The notes: generated by a model not told the origin, from the sequence alone. Positions 32,070 to 40,767 are shown, counted from the first letter of the stretch. The stretch: 64,000 bases of DNA from Paenibacillus lycopersici (GCF_010119935.1 NZ_CP048209.1:4963001-5027000), one strand, 5' to 3'. A program made the numbers and translations.

Positions 32070-33524
32070 TTATAAAATCGGCGACAGCAGCCGCACGCAT
32101 GACTCGCGAAATCGCTGCATCCTGGAACGCCGCTGGTACTGCTCGTACGTCAGCTCCGTGCAGTCCTTCATGTCGTCTTCGAATATACGTTGCAGCCGCG
32201 AAGCGGTTTCCGTATCGTAGAGAATCGCATTGACCTCGAAATTCAGCTTGAAGCTGCGGATATCGACGTTGGCGGTTCCGACGGAGGCGACGCTGCCGTC
32301 GACGACGATCGCCTTGGCGTGAAGGAAGCCTTTCTCGTAGAGGTAGCATTTCATGCCTTCCTCGAGCAGCTCGCCCAAATAGGAAAAGGTTGCCCAATAA
32401 ACCATTTTATGATCCGGCTTGCCCGGCAGCATGATCCGGACGTCGATGCCCGACAGCACGGCCAGCTTGAGGGCGTTCAGCACGCTCTCGTCGGGTATAA
32501 AATACGGCGTCTGCATGTAGATCGACTTCTTCGCCGCGAAAATCATTTTGATGTACGCGTTCTTGATTTGCTCGAGCGTCTGATCGGGTCCGCTGGAGAC
32601 GATCTGAATGCCCGTCGAGCCCGTATTCGCCGCCGGCGGGAACAAGCCCAGCACTTCGCGGCTGAAGGAGACGGGGCTGGCCAGATTCCAGTCCATCATA
32701 TAGTTCGCCTGCATTTGCAGCACGGCGTAACCGGTGATCCGCAGATGGGTATCGCGCCAGAAGCCGAACCGCTTGTTGCGTCCCATGTACTCGTCGCCGA
32801 CGTTGAAGCCGCCGATGTAGCCGATCTGGCCGTCGATAATGGCGAGCTTGCGGTGGTTGCGGTAATTCACGCGTATGTTCAAATACGGGATTTTGGAGGG
32901 GAAGAAATACGTCACTTCTCCGCCGGCCTGCACGAGTGATTGGAAGAACTCCCGCTTCAGCATCGAGCTCCCGATATCGTCCACGAGAAAACGGACCTTC
33001 ACGCCCTGCTTCGCCTTCTCGGTCAACGCCTCGACGAGCCGCCTGCCGATATCGTCGTTGTGGACGATGTAGTACATCAGATGAATATGATGCGTCGCGC
33101 GCGCAATATCGGCGAACAACGCCTCGAATTTATCGGGCCCGTTCGTATAAATGTCGACATGATTGTTCTGCGTATACAGCGCGAAGCCGCTCGTTAAATT
33201 CATGTAGATCAAGTCCGCGTATTGCTCCGCCGCATCATCATTAAACACAATCCGGTGATCCCGAAACTCCCGCCGCTGCTGCTCGATGAGCGCCGTTATC
33301 GTTTCCTTCGTGCGCTTGTTCAGCTTGTACAGCTTCTTCTTGCTCAAATTCTGCCCGAACACCAAGTAGACCACGAAGCCAACGGCCGGCAGGAACAAGA
33401 GGACCATGAGCCATGCCCACGTTACGCCGACGTTGCGCCGTTCCATGAACATGACCGCGATCGCGAGCGGAAGGTTGATGATTGTAATAATGGAAACCAG
33501 ATTGGATAAGACAAAGTCCATCAT
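32070..33524 (-). CDS. cls: Cardiolipin synthase
   Basis: A 484-residue membrane phospholipase-D-family enzyme that condenses two phosphatidylglycerols into cardiolipin and glycerol. Two N-terminal membrane helices (about 5-62) are followed by two HKD motifs: H224 in NHRKLAIIDGQIGYIGG and H402 in HAKAIVVDGSVASVGTAN. Length and layout match Bacillus ClsA. Upstream of the alarmone synthetase in the same direction (39-nt gap). Confidence 0.95.
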   Translation of the reverse strand: MMDFVLSNLVSIITIINLPLAIAVMFMERRNVGVTWAWLMVLLFLPAVGFVVYLVFGQNLSKKKLYKLNKRTKETITALIEQQRREFRDHRIVFNDDAAEQYADLIYMNLTSGFALYTQNNHVDIYTNGPDKFEALFADIARATHHIHLMYYIVHNDDIGRRLVEALTEKAKQGVKVRFLVDDIGSSMLKREFFQSLVQAGGEVTYFFPSKIPYLNIRVNYRNHRKLAIIDGQIGYIGGFNVGDEYMGRNKRFGFWRDTHLRITGYAVLQMQANYMMDWNLASPVSFSREVLGLFPPAANTGSTGIQIVSSGPDQTLEQIKNAYIKMIFAAKKSIYMQTPYFIPDESVLNALKLAVLSGIDVRIMLPGKPDHKMVYWATFSYLGELLEEGMKCYLYEKGFLHAKAIVVDGSVASVGTANVDIRSFKLNFEVNAILYDTETASRLQRIFEDDMKDCTELTYEQYQRRSRMQRFRESCVRLLSPIL

Positions 33525-33978
33525 GCTCGTGCACCTCGTTGCCGATCGTTATTCGCCCAGATCCAGTATAACCGATACCGGCCTATTAGGAAAATTAAGG
33601 CATGCCGCCATTTCTGGCCCGGCGAGCGGCAAGTATTGCATAGCCGCGAGTAATAACGCGCTGATAAACGCGCAGTCCGTCAACGTCGAGCAACTGTTCG
33701 TCAGGAATACGCGTCGGCGCTGCGCGTAAGGATACGGTCGACGCTGCGATATCAAGGTACTTGGCTTGTCGTTGATCGGTGAGTCATCGGATTGGTTCTG
33801 GCGCTGTAATCCTCAAGACAGTAACCCTGTTGATAGTTGCTCCAATTCGCAGGGGTTCCACCAATGTAGTGCACGTAGTGCACCTCTTTGCTCGATTGCA
33901 GCGGGTTCTCCGACAATGAAACCTGTCGCTGTTCCACTAACATCAATGGACGGAGGTACGCAGACCGACATCTGCGAA
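33525..33978. other. Intergenic region between cls and the nuclease-like gene
   Basis: 454 nt. No gene with a ribosome site and conserved features; two minus-strand frames of 64-68 codons look random. It holds an exact 9-bp tandem repeat GTAGTGCAC at 33866-33874 and 33875-33883. Otherwise nothing recognised. Confidence 0.6.
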
Positions 33979-34656
33979 CTAGACAAACTCAGATAAATCC
34001 TTCACTTGCAGTCGATATCGCATCCTTCTTCCCGAAGGAGACGGCACTGCGTGGATGTGGCCTTTTTCCTCCAAGGCAGCCAAGCTTCTCGCTATCGTTC
34101 GCCAATTTATTCCGAGCGCGTTCTCGGCTTCAATCGGTGCTAGCTCTACCCATCGCTCCTGCATGAGGTGCAGGAGCGCCCGTTCGTATACATCCAGCGA
34201 TTGTTGCTCCGTACCCACCATCCCGCCCCACTTGGCCAAACCCATCAGCAGCGTTTGCTGACAGCGGCGCGGCTTTTCGTCGATGTCGTCATACGCAAAG
34301 CGCAGCAAATGCCAGCCTTGGATGAGCAGATGATTCTGACGCTGGAGATCGTCCGCGAATTTCCAGCGGCTAATGTCGCGCCAATGAGGCCCGAAGCCGT
34401 CGATTTCCAAAATCAACCGAAGCGGCAGCGGAGGCATGTAGGCGAAATCCGCAAATCGCTTCCCTCCTTTCATATCCGTTAGCTCATACTCGGGATGAAG
34501 GTGATCCAAATGACCGACGGCCGGCCACCAGACGTTGGCGAGCAGTTTCTTCTCCGCTTGATCGCGTTCCGTTAGTCTCCGTTTCCGTTCATCCGAGCTG
34601 TTCGCCAATGCATGTTCCATCCTACGCGCGTAAGCCGTCTCAAACCGCCGATCCAT
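33979..34656 (-). CDS. Vsr/DUF559-like nuclease-fold protein with C-terminal winged helix
   Basis: A 225-residue protein. The central part (about residues 65-130) has the pattern of a very-short-patch-repair/DUF559 PD-(D/E)XK fold: RFADFAYMP, LILEIDGFG, then a Trp/Arg-rich helix (QRQNHLLIQGWHLLRFAYDDI). The last 70 residues look like a winged helix (INWRTIARSLAALEEKGHIH, then RMRYRLQ). The ATG at 34656 follows GAGGAGAGAGG. Biochemical activity is unproven; a DNA-repair or DNA-processing function is inferred. Standalone gene, no adjacent methylase, so not an obvious restriction system. Confidence 0.7.
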   Translation of the reverse strand: MDRRFETAYARRMEHALANSSDERKRRLTERDQAEKKLLANVWWPAVGHLDHLHPEYELTDMKGGKRFADFAYMPPLPLRLILEIDGFGPHWRDISRWKFADDLQRQNHLLIQGWHLLRFAYDDIDEKPRRCQQTLLMGLAKWGGMVGTEQQSLDVYERALLHLMQERWVELAPIEAENALGINWRTIARSLAALEEKGHIHAVPSPSGRRMRYRLQVKDLSEFV

Positions 34657-34683
34657 GTGCCTCTCTCCTCGCGATAATAAAAT

Positions 34684-34716
34684 AAGGCTGCCCCTCGATC
34701 TAACGAGAGAACAGCC
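34684..34716 (-). terminator. Terminator of lutR
   Basis: On the minus strand AGGCTG-TTCTCTCG pairs imperfectly with CGAGGGGCAGCCT and is followed by TATTTTATT. It lies about 90 nt past the lutR stop and ahead of the nuclease-like gene. Confidence 0.7.
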
Positions 34717-34805
34717 TGTGCTTCAGGACGTATGAACAACAAATAGATAACAAGCTTAGCATAAGGAGTACACGCCGCCAACAATTAATAAGCTCAACCT
34801 GCCGT

Positions 34806-35513
34806 CTACAAATACTTCATCAAATTGCTCACCACATGCTCCAAATGCTCCTTCATCCGCTGGCCGGCCAGCGCCGCATCGCGGGCGGAGACGGCTTCGA
34901 AGATCGCCAGATGCTCGCGGTACAGCCGTTCGGCTACGGATCGATTGGCGTAGATCTGAACCCGCCGAATGTCGCGGATAACCGTCTCCAGCTGGCCGAC
35001 GATCGACTCGAACAGGCGGAGCATAATGGAGTTGCGGGTCGCCTTGGCCAGCGTCAGGTGGAAGAGCAAGTCCGTCCGCTCGCCTTCCTGATCGTCGCCG
35101 ACCGTGGCCTCCATCTCCTGAACCAGGCCGCGAAGCAGCTCCAGATCGGCCTCGCTCGCCTTCTCTGCGGCGATGGAGGCATTCGACACTTCGAGCGACT
35201 GCCGGGCTTCCAGCAGCTCGAGCAGCGTTTCGCGGTTCATCCGCAGCGCCTGCAGCTCGGGCAGCTCCACCGGCACAGGCGCGCTGCTGATGACGCGGCA
35301 GCCGCCGCCTTGGCGAATCTCGATGAATCCCATCGCCTTCAAGGCGCTCAGCGCTTCCCTCGTCGTCGAACGGCCGACGCCGAACTGCTCCGACATTTCT
35401 TTGGTCGACGGCAGCTTATCGCCGACCTTCAGCTTGCCGTCCAGGATGAGCTGCTTCAGCTGCTCGGCGATTTCTTCATAATGATTGCGTTTCGACAGAC
35501 GGGTGATTTCCAT
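34806..35513 (-). CDS. lutR: FadR-subfamily GntR regulator, probable lactate-utilisation regulator
   Basis: A 235-residue regulator: winged helix (residues 8-75; KVGDKLPSTKEMSEQFGVGRSTTREALSAL) and an all-helical FCD ligand domain (about 95-225) with metal-binding His/Asp positions (EARQSLE, DLLFHLTLAKATRN, YREHLAIFEA). The same family as Bacillus LutR, which represses lutABC until L-lactate is present. It is encoded 345 nt behind lutC in the same direction, supporting that assignment. RBS AGGAGG precedes ATG 35513. Confidence 0.85.
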   Translation of the reverse strand: MEITRLSKRNHYEEIAEQLKQLILDGKLKVGDKLPSTKEMSEQFGVGRSTTREALSALKAMGFIEIRQGGGCRVISSAPVPVELPELQALRMNRETLLELLEARQSLEVSNASIAAEKASEADLELLRGLVQEMEATVGDDQEGERTDLLFHLTLAKATRNSIMLRLFESIVGQLETVIRDIRRVQIYANRSVAERLYREHLAIFEAVSARDAALAGQRMKEHLEHVVSNLMKYL

Positions 35514-35858
35514 GCTGAAGCTCCTCCTTTCATCAAGCCGTTACAACGCACGAGCATAGGAAGCACGGAACGATAGTCGGCATCAATCGCTTGCCGCCTG
35601 CCCTCGCGTACCGCGTGCGGCGCGTACCCATCGCGTCCCGCTCGCACATTTCACCCTCGCCTCCCTCGGCGCTCGTGAAGGCGCCGGCAGCTACGTGCGC
35701 CAAGGCACAGCACAATCGCGGCGGACGCACGCCAGCTGCTTGGCGCGCTGCGACTCCGTCTCTATCTTCGCGTAGGTTAAGGTCCGATCACGAAGAATCT
35801 CTGGGAAATCGTATCATCTTCAGGAGCGGAATTGCAACGCTGCCCGCTATCCGCCAGC
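35514..35858. other. Gap between lutC and lutR
   Basis: 345 nt, GC-rich, no gene supportable on either strand. It probably carries the lutR promoter, but I cannot point to a convincing -35/-10 pair, and no terminator-quality hairpin follows lutC. Confidence 0.55.
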
Positions 35859-36590
35859 TTACCCGACGATCAACGCATAGACGACGCCCGGGCCGTGAAC
35901 GCCGATCGTCAAATCGTTCTCGATGTCTGCCGAACGGCTCGGCCCCGAGATGAAATGAATGCCTGCCGGGAGGTTCTCTCTCCCCATGCGGTCGAAGTTG
36001 ACCAGCACCTCGCCCAGCCGCGTATGCAGCCGCTCGATCGGAATAATGACCATCAGCACCGTCGGCAGCAAGCTGACGGAACGGCCCTTATCCTTCGACG
36101 AGAGCACCGTGACGGAGCCGGTATACGCAGCCGCGTAATCCGCGACGACGACGCCGAAATCCGCTTCCGCCGCGCGCGCCTTCCACTGCTCCTCCGGATC
36201 GCTGTTCCAGACGGAGAAGGACGCTTCCGGCATCGCTGCTTCCAGGTTCAGCGCGTTCAGCTCCGGCTGGTTCTGCCGGATGACGTACCGCGCGCTCATG
36301 TCGGCCGCCTTGCCGGCGATGAACGCCCGCGCTTCCTCCATTGTCGCCAGGCGCTCCGTGTGGCCGCCGGCCGCCTTGAAATTCGCCCGGAATTTCTCGA
36401 CCCGCTCGTCTAGCGGCCATTCGAATTCCTGCCAGAAATCCGGCGCGCCCCGAAAAGGATGCGCTGGCGGCTGCGTCGGGCGCGGCCTGCGCAGCTTGCT
36501 GGAGATGCCGTCGATGAACGCGGCTTGCTTGGCGCGGGATTGGGCCTCCAGCTCGGCCAGCCACGCTTGATGCTCCTTCGATTTAGCCAT
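35859..36590 (-). CDS. lutC: L-lactate utilisation protein LutC
   Basis: A 243-residue LUD-domain protein (YkgG/LutC). C-terminal signature SGPSRSADIENDLTIG followed by GVHGPG is characteristic. It is the third subunit of the iron-sulphur L-lactate dehydrogenase complex LutABC, oxidising L-lactate to pyruvate. Overlaps lutB by 8 nt; AAAGGAGG lies 11 nt before the ATG. The N-terminal 45 residues are basic and Pro-rich. Confidence 0.94.
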   Translation of the reverse strand: MAKSKEHQAWLAELEAQSRAKQAAFIDGISSKLRRPRPTQPPAHPFRGAPDFWQEFEWPLDERVEKFRANFKAAGGHTERLATMEEARAFIAGKAADMSARYVIRQNQPELNALNLEAAMPEASFSVWNSDPEEQWKARAAEADFGVVVADYAAAYTGSVTVLSSKDKGRSVSLLPTVLMVIIPIERLHTRLGEVLVNFDRMGRENLPAGIHFISGPSRSADIENDLTIGVHGPGVVYALIVG

Positions 36591-38118
36591 GATGTCCGTG
36601 GCCTCCTTTGCCCGATTCGCGATCCTTCACGATCTGTTCCATCCGGCTCTTCATGGCCGGGTCCATGTCCTGCAGTCCGTGGCGGATTTCTTCCTCCATC
36701 GTCTTCCACTGCTGGCGGAACGACTGCTTCGCCAGGCTCGGCGCGACGCGATACGTGTTCCAGCCTTTCAGCGGGCCGACCTTAAGGCGGATGCCGCCGC
36801 CCTTGACGACGAGCTTCTGGCCGATCTGACCGAGCTTGACCGCCGCTCCGAAGCGCTTGGCGTTCGACATGACGGTCGCGAATCCTTTCATTGCTGCCGC
36901 CTCCAGCTTGTCGCCGCGGCCGGCTTCGAGCTTGCGCCGGCGCAGGTAGATGAGCATCTCGTGCAGCGGGATTTTGACCGGACACGCTTCATAGCACGCG
37001 CCGCATAGGCTGGACGCGTTCGCGATATCGTCCCATTCCGCGACGTTCTTCTTCAGCGCCGGCGTCAGCACCGCGCCGATCGGTCCGCTGTACGTGCCGC
37101 CGTAGGCATGGCCGCCGATATGGCGGTACACCGGACAGGCGTTCAAGCATGCGCCGCAGCGGATGCAGTTGAGCAGTTCCTGGAATTCCGGATCGCCGAG
37201 CTGCAGGGAACGTCCGTTATCGACGATGATGATATGCATCTCTTCCGGTCCGTCGGCGTCGGCGCCGCGGCGAGGCCCGGTAATGCCGGACATGTACACC
37301 GTCAGCTTCTGGCCCGTGGCGGAACGCGGGAGCAGCGTCGCCATCACTTCCAGGTCCGCGAAGGACGGAATGATGCGCTCCATGCCCATGAGCGTGATTT
37401 GCGTCTTCGGCACGGTCGTGACCATGCGGGCATTGCCCTCGTTCTCGAACAGCACCATCGAGCCCGTCTCGGCGATGGCGAAATTGCAGCCCGTCATGCC
37501 GATGTCCGCTTCCAGGAACTTCTCCCGCAGCTTGCGGCGCACGAAGCCCGCCAGCACCTGCGTATCCGGCGCCAGCGTCTCGCCCGCGTCGGCCGACAGC
37601 AGCTCCGCGATCTGATAGCGGTTCTTGTGGATTGCCGGAATGATGATATGCGACGGCGTTTCCCCCGCCAATTGGATGATATACTCGCCAAGGTCCGTCT
37701 CGATCGCCTCGACGCCGATTTCCTCGAGCGCATGGTTCAAATGCAGCTCCTCGGTGACCATCGATTTCGACTTCACGACCGTCTTCGCTTCCGCGTGCTT
37801 CGCCACGTCGAGCGCGATCTTCACCGCATCCGCCGCCGTCTCCGCGAAATGCACGTGCACGCCGTTCGCCCGCGCGTTCTCCGCGAACAGATTCAAGTAA
37901 TAGTCCAGATGCGCGATCGTATGCAGCCGAATTTGCCGGCCGCGCTCGCGCCATTCGTCCCAGTTGCCGTGATCGGCCGCCGCGTTCATCTTGCCCGCGC
38001 GCAGACGCTCCGTCGTGAATTTGACCGCTTTTCGCAGAAAATCGTTGTTCAGCGCCAGTCCGGCGCGCTCCTTGACGGTTGCGCCGCCAGCCGTCGTTCC
38101 CGTGCCCGCTCCGCTCAT
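36583..38118 (-). CDS. lutB: L-lactate utilisation iron-sulphur protein LutB
   Basis: A 511-residue LutB/YkgF protein. An N-terminal LUD domain (about 60-300; KSKSMVTEELHLNHAL, TGCNFAIAETGS) precedes a ferredoxin-type module with two 4Fe-4S motifs, CIRCGACLNACP and CGACYEACP, and a C-terminal DUF3390 region. It carries electrons within LutABC. Starts inside the last codon of lutA (ATGA overlap). Slightly longer than Bacillus LutB because of a Gly/Thr-rich N-terminus and a Gly/His-rich tail (KGGHGHHG), which might bind metal. Confidence 0.95.
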   Translation of the reverse strand: MSGAGTGTTAGGATVKERAGLALNNDFLRKAVKFTTERLRAGKMNAAADHGNWDEWRERGRQIRLHTIAHLDYYLNLFAENARANGVHVHFAETAADAVKIALDVAKHAEAKTVVKSKSMVTEELHLNHALEEIGVEAIETDLGEYIIQLAGETPSHIIIPAIHKNRYQIAELLSADAGETLAPDTQVLAGFVRRKLREKFLEADIGMTGCNFAIAETGSMVLFENEGNARMVTTVPKTQITLMGMERIIPSFADLEVMATLLPRSATGQKLTVYMSGITGPRRGADADGPEEMHIIIVDNGRSLQLGDPEFQELLNCIRCGACLNACPVYRHIGGHAYGGTYSGPIGAVLTPALKKNVAEWDDIANASSLCGACYEACPVKIPLHEMLIYLRRRKLEAGRGDKLEAAAMKGFATVMSNAKRFGAAVKLGQIGQKLVVKGGGIRLKVGPLKGWNTYRVAPSLAKQSFRQQWKTMEEEIRHGLQDMDPAMKSRMEQIVKDRESGKGGHGHHG

Positions 38119-38843
38119 GCGCCCTTCACTCCTTCATATAGCAGTTCGGCCAGATGCATGACGCGCACCGGCTTATCGCGATACCGCAAATTGCCCGCGA
38201 TGTTCATCAGGCATGCCATATCGAGCCCGACGAGCACCTCGGCCTCCGTCTCCAGGACATGCTCCGACTTCTCACTCACCATCGCGCCGGAAATGTCCGA
38301 CATCTTCACGGCGAAAGTGCCGCCGAAACCGCAGCAGTCGTTCGCGAACGGCAGCTCGACGAATTCGAGGCCGTCCACCTGCTCCATCAGGACGAGCGGT
38401 TCTTCCTTCACGCCGAGCAGCCGGCTGCCGTGGCAGGACGGATGGTAAGTCACCTTATGCGGGAATCGTGCCCCGACGTCCGTAATCCCGAGCACCTGCA
38501 CGAGAAATTGCGTGAATTCGTACGATTTCGCCTGCAGGTTAAGCGCTTTCTCCAACATGACCGGATCATGCTCGAACAGCTTCGGATAGTGATGGATCAT
38601 GAAGGTGCATGAGCCCGAAGGCGAGATCACGAAATCGGCATCCTCGAACGCGGCGATGATCGTGCTCGCCGTCTCGCGCGCTTCCTTCCAATAGCCGCCG
38701 TTGAACGCCGGCTGCCCGCAGCAGGTCTGCACGGTCGGAAATTCAAGCGTGACGCCGTATTTCGCCAGCAGGCGAACCATCGCTTCCCCGACGCGAGGGT
38801 ATAAGGCATCGCTCAAACATGTAATAAACATCGAGACTTTCAC
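38115..38843 (-). CDS. lutA: L-lactate utilisation protein LutA (CCG-domain subunit)
   Basis: A 242-residue heterodisulfide-reductase-like subunit with two cysteine-rich CCG domains (TCCGQPAFNGG near residue 42; NDCCGFGGTFAVK near 170) that bind a non-cubane iron-sulphur cluster. N-terminus VKVSMFITCLSD matches LutA. The start is GTG 38843, behind GAGAGG; upstream extension to 38891 lacks conservation. First gene of lutABC. Its upstream region holds a predicted promoter overlapped by an inverted repeat and a Fur-box-like sequence. Confidence 0.94.
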   Translation of the reverse strand: MKVSMFITCLSDALYPRVGEAMVRLLAKYGVTLEFPTVQTCCGQPAFNGGYWKEARETASTIIAAFEDADFVISPSGSCTFMIHHYPKLFEHDPVMLEKALNLQAKSYEFTQFLVQVLGITDVGARFPHKVTYHPSCHGSRLLGVKEEPLVLMEQVDGLEFVELPFANDCCGFGGTFAVKMSDISGAMVSEKSEHVLETEAEVLVGLDMACLMNIAGNLRYRDKPVRVMHLAELLYEGVKGA

Positions 38844-38908
38844 TACACGGCACCTCTCTCCAAGTTGGTTGCATACCCGAGCAGCGAACAAAGTTAGCGA
38901 CCAGGGTG

Positions 38909-38927
38909 GTTTATGATTATCATTTTA
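38909..38927. promoter_or_regulatory. Fur-box-like sequence over the lut -10 box
   Basis: The core ATGATTATCAT (38913-38923) is palindromic apart from its centre, and the 19-mer matches the classical box GATAATGATTATCATTATC at 15 of 19 positions. LutABC is rich in iron-sulphur clusters, so iron control would be sensible. Confidence 0.45.
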
Positions 38928-38951
38928 TCAGGTTGTCAGACATGTTGACAA
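38922..38951 (-). promoter_or_regulatory. Predicted lutABC promoter
   Basis: On the minus strand TTGTCA (38951-38946) and TAAAAT (38927-38922) are 18 nt apart. Transcription would start near 38915, leaving a leader of about 70 nt before lutA. Confidence 0.6.
38933..38951. promoter_or_regulatory. Inverted repeat over the lut -35 box (candidate LutR operator)
   Basis: TTGTCA (38933-38938), seven bases, TGACAA (38946-38951). Short inverted halves covering a -35 box are typical for FadR-type GntR repressors; binding by LutR is inferred. Confidence 0.5.
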
Positions 38952-39348
38952 TACAAAAATGTCCGTATTTGCCGATATTCGCGACTTTTGTGTTTCGCGC
39001 AATTCGTAACTCAAACTACCGCCCGGAGGGCAGCAGGCGGCTTGCATTCAGCCCTATTTCTACACGCGCAGCGATCGCTTCGATGTAGGAACCTAAATCG
39101 CCGGCAAGCTTAATCGCGATGGCAAGCTAGACGACGTTACTCATCGATCACGCATGCTCCATTCGCTGAAGTGTACGATGACCGGGCATGAAGCTCCATA
39201 TCGCGACCGCGCAATTCGGATCCATGACGTTGCCAATAGCACAAAGAAACCCGACGTTTGAAAAACGCGGATTTCCCAGGCTGTCGAGTATGAACATGCC
39301 CTGGCTATCGACGATGCTTAAGCAGACAGTGGCAGCTGCCAAGAGCAA

Positions 39349-39527
39349 CGGACAATAGATCCGTTAATTCGGCAATATCGGAGGTTGGGGAGGTGCCATC
39401 GGACACACGATCCGTTATGGCCGCACGTAAGCCCCGAATACATGCCTTTCGAGCGCAATAGCGGATCTCCTGTCCGCGAGGACACGAAAAGGGGAAGAAA
39501 TCCGGCTAATAGCGAATCTCTTGTCCG
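39349..39527. repeat. 179-nt four-core intergenic element, copy C
   Basis: Forward cores at 39349 and 39400, reverse cores at 39457 and 39508: offsets 51, 57, 51. The reverse core at 39457-39476 reads AATAGCGGATCTCCTGTCCG. The first forward core has one extra base within the TTAATT end. Confidence 0.85.
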
Positions 39528-39640
39528 CTTCCTTGTTCCACGGCTCTCACTGCTGCCTAATCAGCATGAATCGGATTTCCAAGCGGTAAGTTCGGCAGAC
39601 GAGGTTGGCAAGGTCGTGTAGCTGCCGACGGGACGACATT

Positions 39641-39925
39641 GTACCGACGCGGTCGGTGTTGCTGCCGACCCGGGCCGTAACTGCCCACGCAGTTGGCGTT
39701 GCTGCCGACGCGGCCCCGTACCTACCGCCCCGGTGGGCATTGCTGCCAACGCGGTCCCAGACCTGCCGACGCGGGCAGCGTTGCTACCGACGAAGTCAGC
39801 GTTGCTGCCGACCCGGTCGGCATTGCTACCAACCCGGCCAGCGCCGCTGCCCACGCGGCCGGCGCTGCTACCCACGCGGCCGGCATTGCTGCCGACGCGG
39901 GCCCGTACCTGCCGACGCAAGCCCC
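39641..39925. repeat. GC-rich minisatellite with 21-bp units
   Basis: Clear units from 39780 on: GTTGCTACCGACGAAGTCAGC, then 39801, 39822, 39843, 39864 and 39885, each 21 bp. A longer 42-bp composite occurs near 39698, 39738 and 39883. In-frame it would encode ALLPTRP heptads (plus) or VGSNAxR heptads (minus). Confidence 0.85.
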
Positions 39926-40002
39926 ATAGCTGCAGCTCGGAAGCCGCGGCTCGCGTTGTCCAGCAGCTTACCATGCGCCGGCGCTCACGCCCCGCCTGCA
40001 AC

Positions 40003-40767
40003 CTACACCGTTTGCACGTCTATCCCCCGCTCCGCCAGGGCGCCGAGCGACTCCTGCGGCACGCGGCGGTCCGTAATGATGCGGTGCACGTCGCCGAGCT
40101 CCGCCACATGCGTGAACGCCTGGACGCCGAATTTGCTGGCGTCGGCGAGGAGGATGACCTCGTCGGCCATGCCGATCATCTTCTGCTTGATGCGCGCCTG
40201 CAGCTCGTTGGACTCGCTGATGCCCCGCTCCAGATGCACGCCTTTGCAGGAGAAGAATACCTTGTCGACGTGATACGCGTCGAGCGAACGTTCCGCGAGC
40301 GGACCGACGAACGACAGCGAACGCTGCGCCAGCGTGCCGCCCGTGGAGATCACCTCGATGCGCTCCTTGCCGCTCAGCTCCGTCGCTACCTTGATGGAAT
40401 TCGTCAGCACCGTCAGCTGCACGTCCGGCAGGATCGATGCCATATACCACGCGGTCGAGCTGGCATCGAGCAGGATGCGGTCCTTCGGACGGATCAGCTT
40501 CACCGCCTCCTTGGCGATGCGCCGCTTCTCCTCCGCATGCGTGATTTCGCGTTCCGCGTACGGAATTTCCGGCTGCGACGGCGCATCCTTGACGCTCACC
40601 GCCCCGCCATGAGACCGGCGGAGCCGGCCGGCTTGCTCAAGCCGGTCCAAATCGCGGCGGATCGTTTCTTCCGTCACCCGGCACAGCTCGCTCAGCTCCG
40701 TCACCCGGATGCTGCCGCGTTCGTTTACCAGCCCAACAATTTTCTCATAGCGTTCTGCAACCAGCAT
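40003..40767 (-). CDS. rhaR: DeoR-family regulator of rhamnose catabolism
   Basis: A 254-residue DeoR repressor: N-terminal helix-turn-helix (VTELSELCRVTEETIRRDLDRLE) and sugar-phosphate-binding DeoR-C domain (about 75-235; ILLDASSTAWYMA, TNSIKVATEL, STGGTL). As the last gene of the rhamnose operon it corresponds to Bacillus RhaR (YulB), whose likely effector is a rhamnose-pathway phosphorylated intermediate. Candidate operator: the inverted repeat before rhaEW. 69 nt separate it from rhaB. Confidence 0.85.
   Translation of the reverse strand: MLVAERYEKIVGLVNERGSIRVTELSELCRVTEETIRRDLDRLEQAGRLRRSHGGAVSVKDAPSQPEIPYAEREITHAEEKRRIAKEAVKLIRPKDRILLDASSTAWYMASILPDVQLTVLTNSIKVATELSGKERIEVISTGGTLAQRSLSFVGPLAERSLDAYHVDKVFFSCKGVHLERGISESNELQARIKQKMIGMADEVILLADASKFGVQAFTHVAELGDVHRIITDRRVPQESLGALAERGIDVQTV

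Larger units (their letters stand above)
38844..40002. other. 1.16-kb intergenic region between lutA and rhaR
   Basis: No gene I can support. From lutA outward it contains the lut promoter region (38909-38951), about 390 nt without recognised signals, a complete 179-nt element (39349-39527) and a 21-bp minisatellite (39641-39925). The minisatellite is open in several frames on both strands, giving a 146-codon frame (minus) and longer frames (plus), but none has a ribosome site. Confidence 0.65.

Noticed and set aside
39148..39348. A 66-codon minus-strand frame in the lut-rha spacer
   Set aside because: Hydrophobic start but no ribosome site and no detectable family; not enough to call a gene.
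39349..39527. CRISPR array
   Set aside because: The cores are spaced regularly, but they alternate in orientation, number only four, and no cas gene is present; the spacers are related between copies rather than unique.
39561..40001. A 146-codon minus-strand frame with VGSNAxR repeats behind rhaR
   Set aside because: It begins at a TTG without ribosome site and is largely the minisatellite plus random sequence; the plus strand is equally open. Kept as a repeat, not as a gene.
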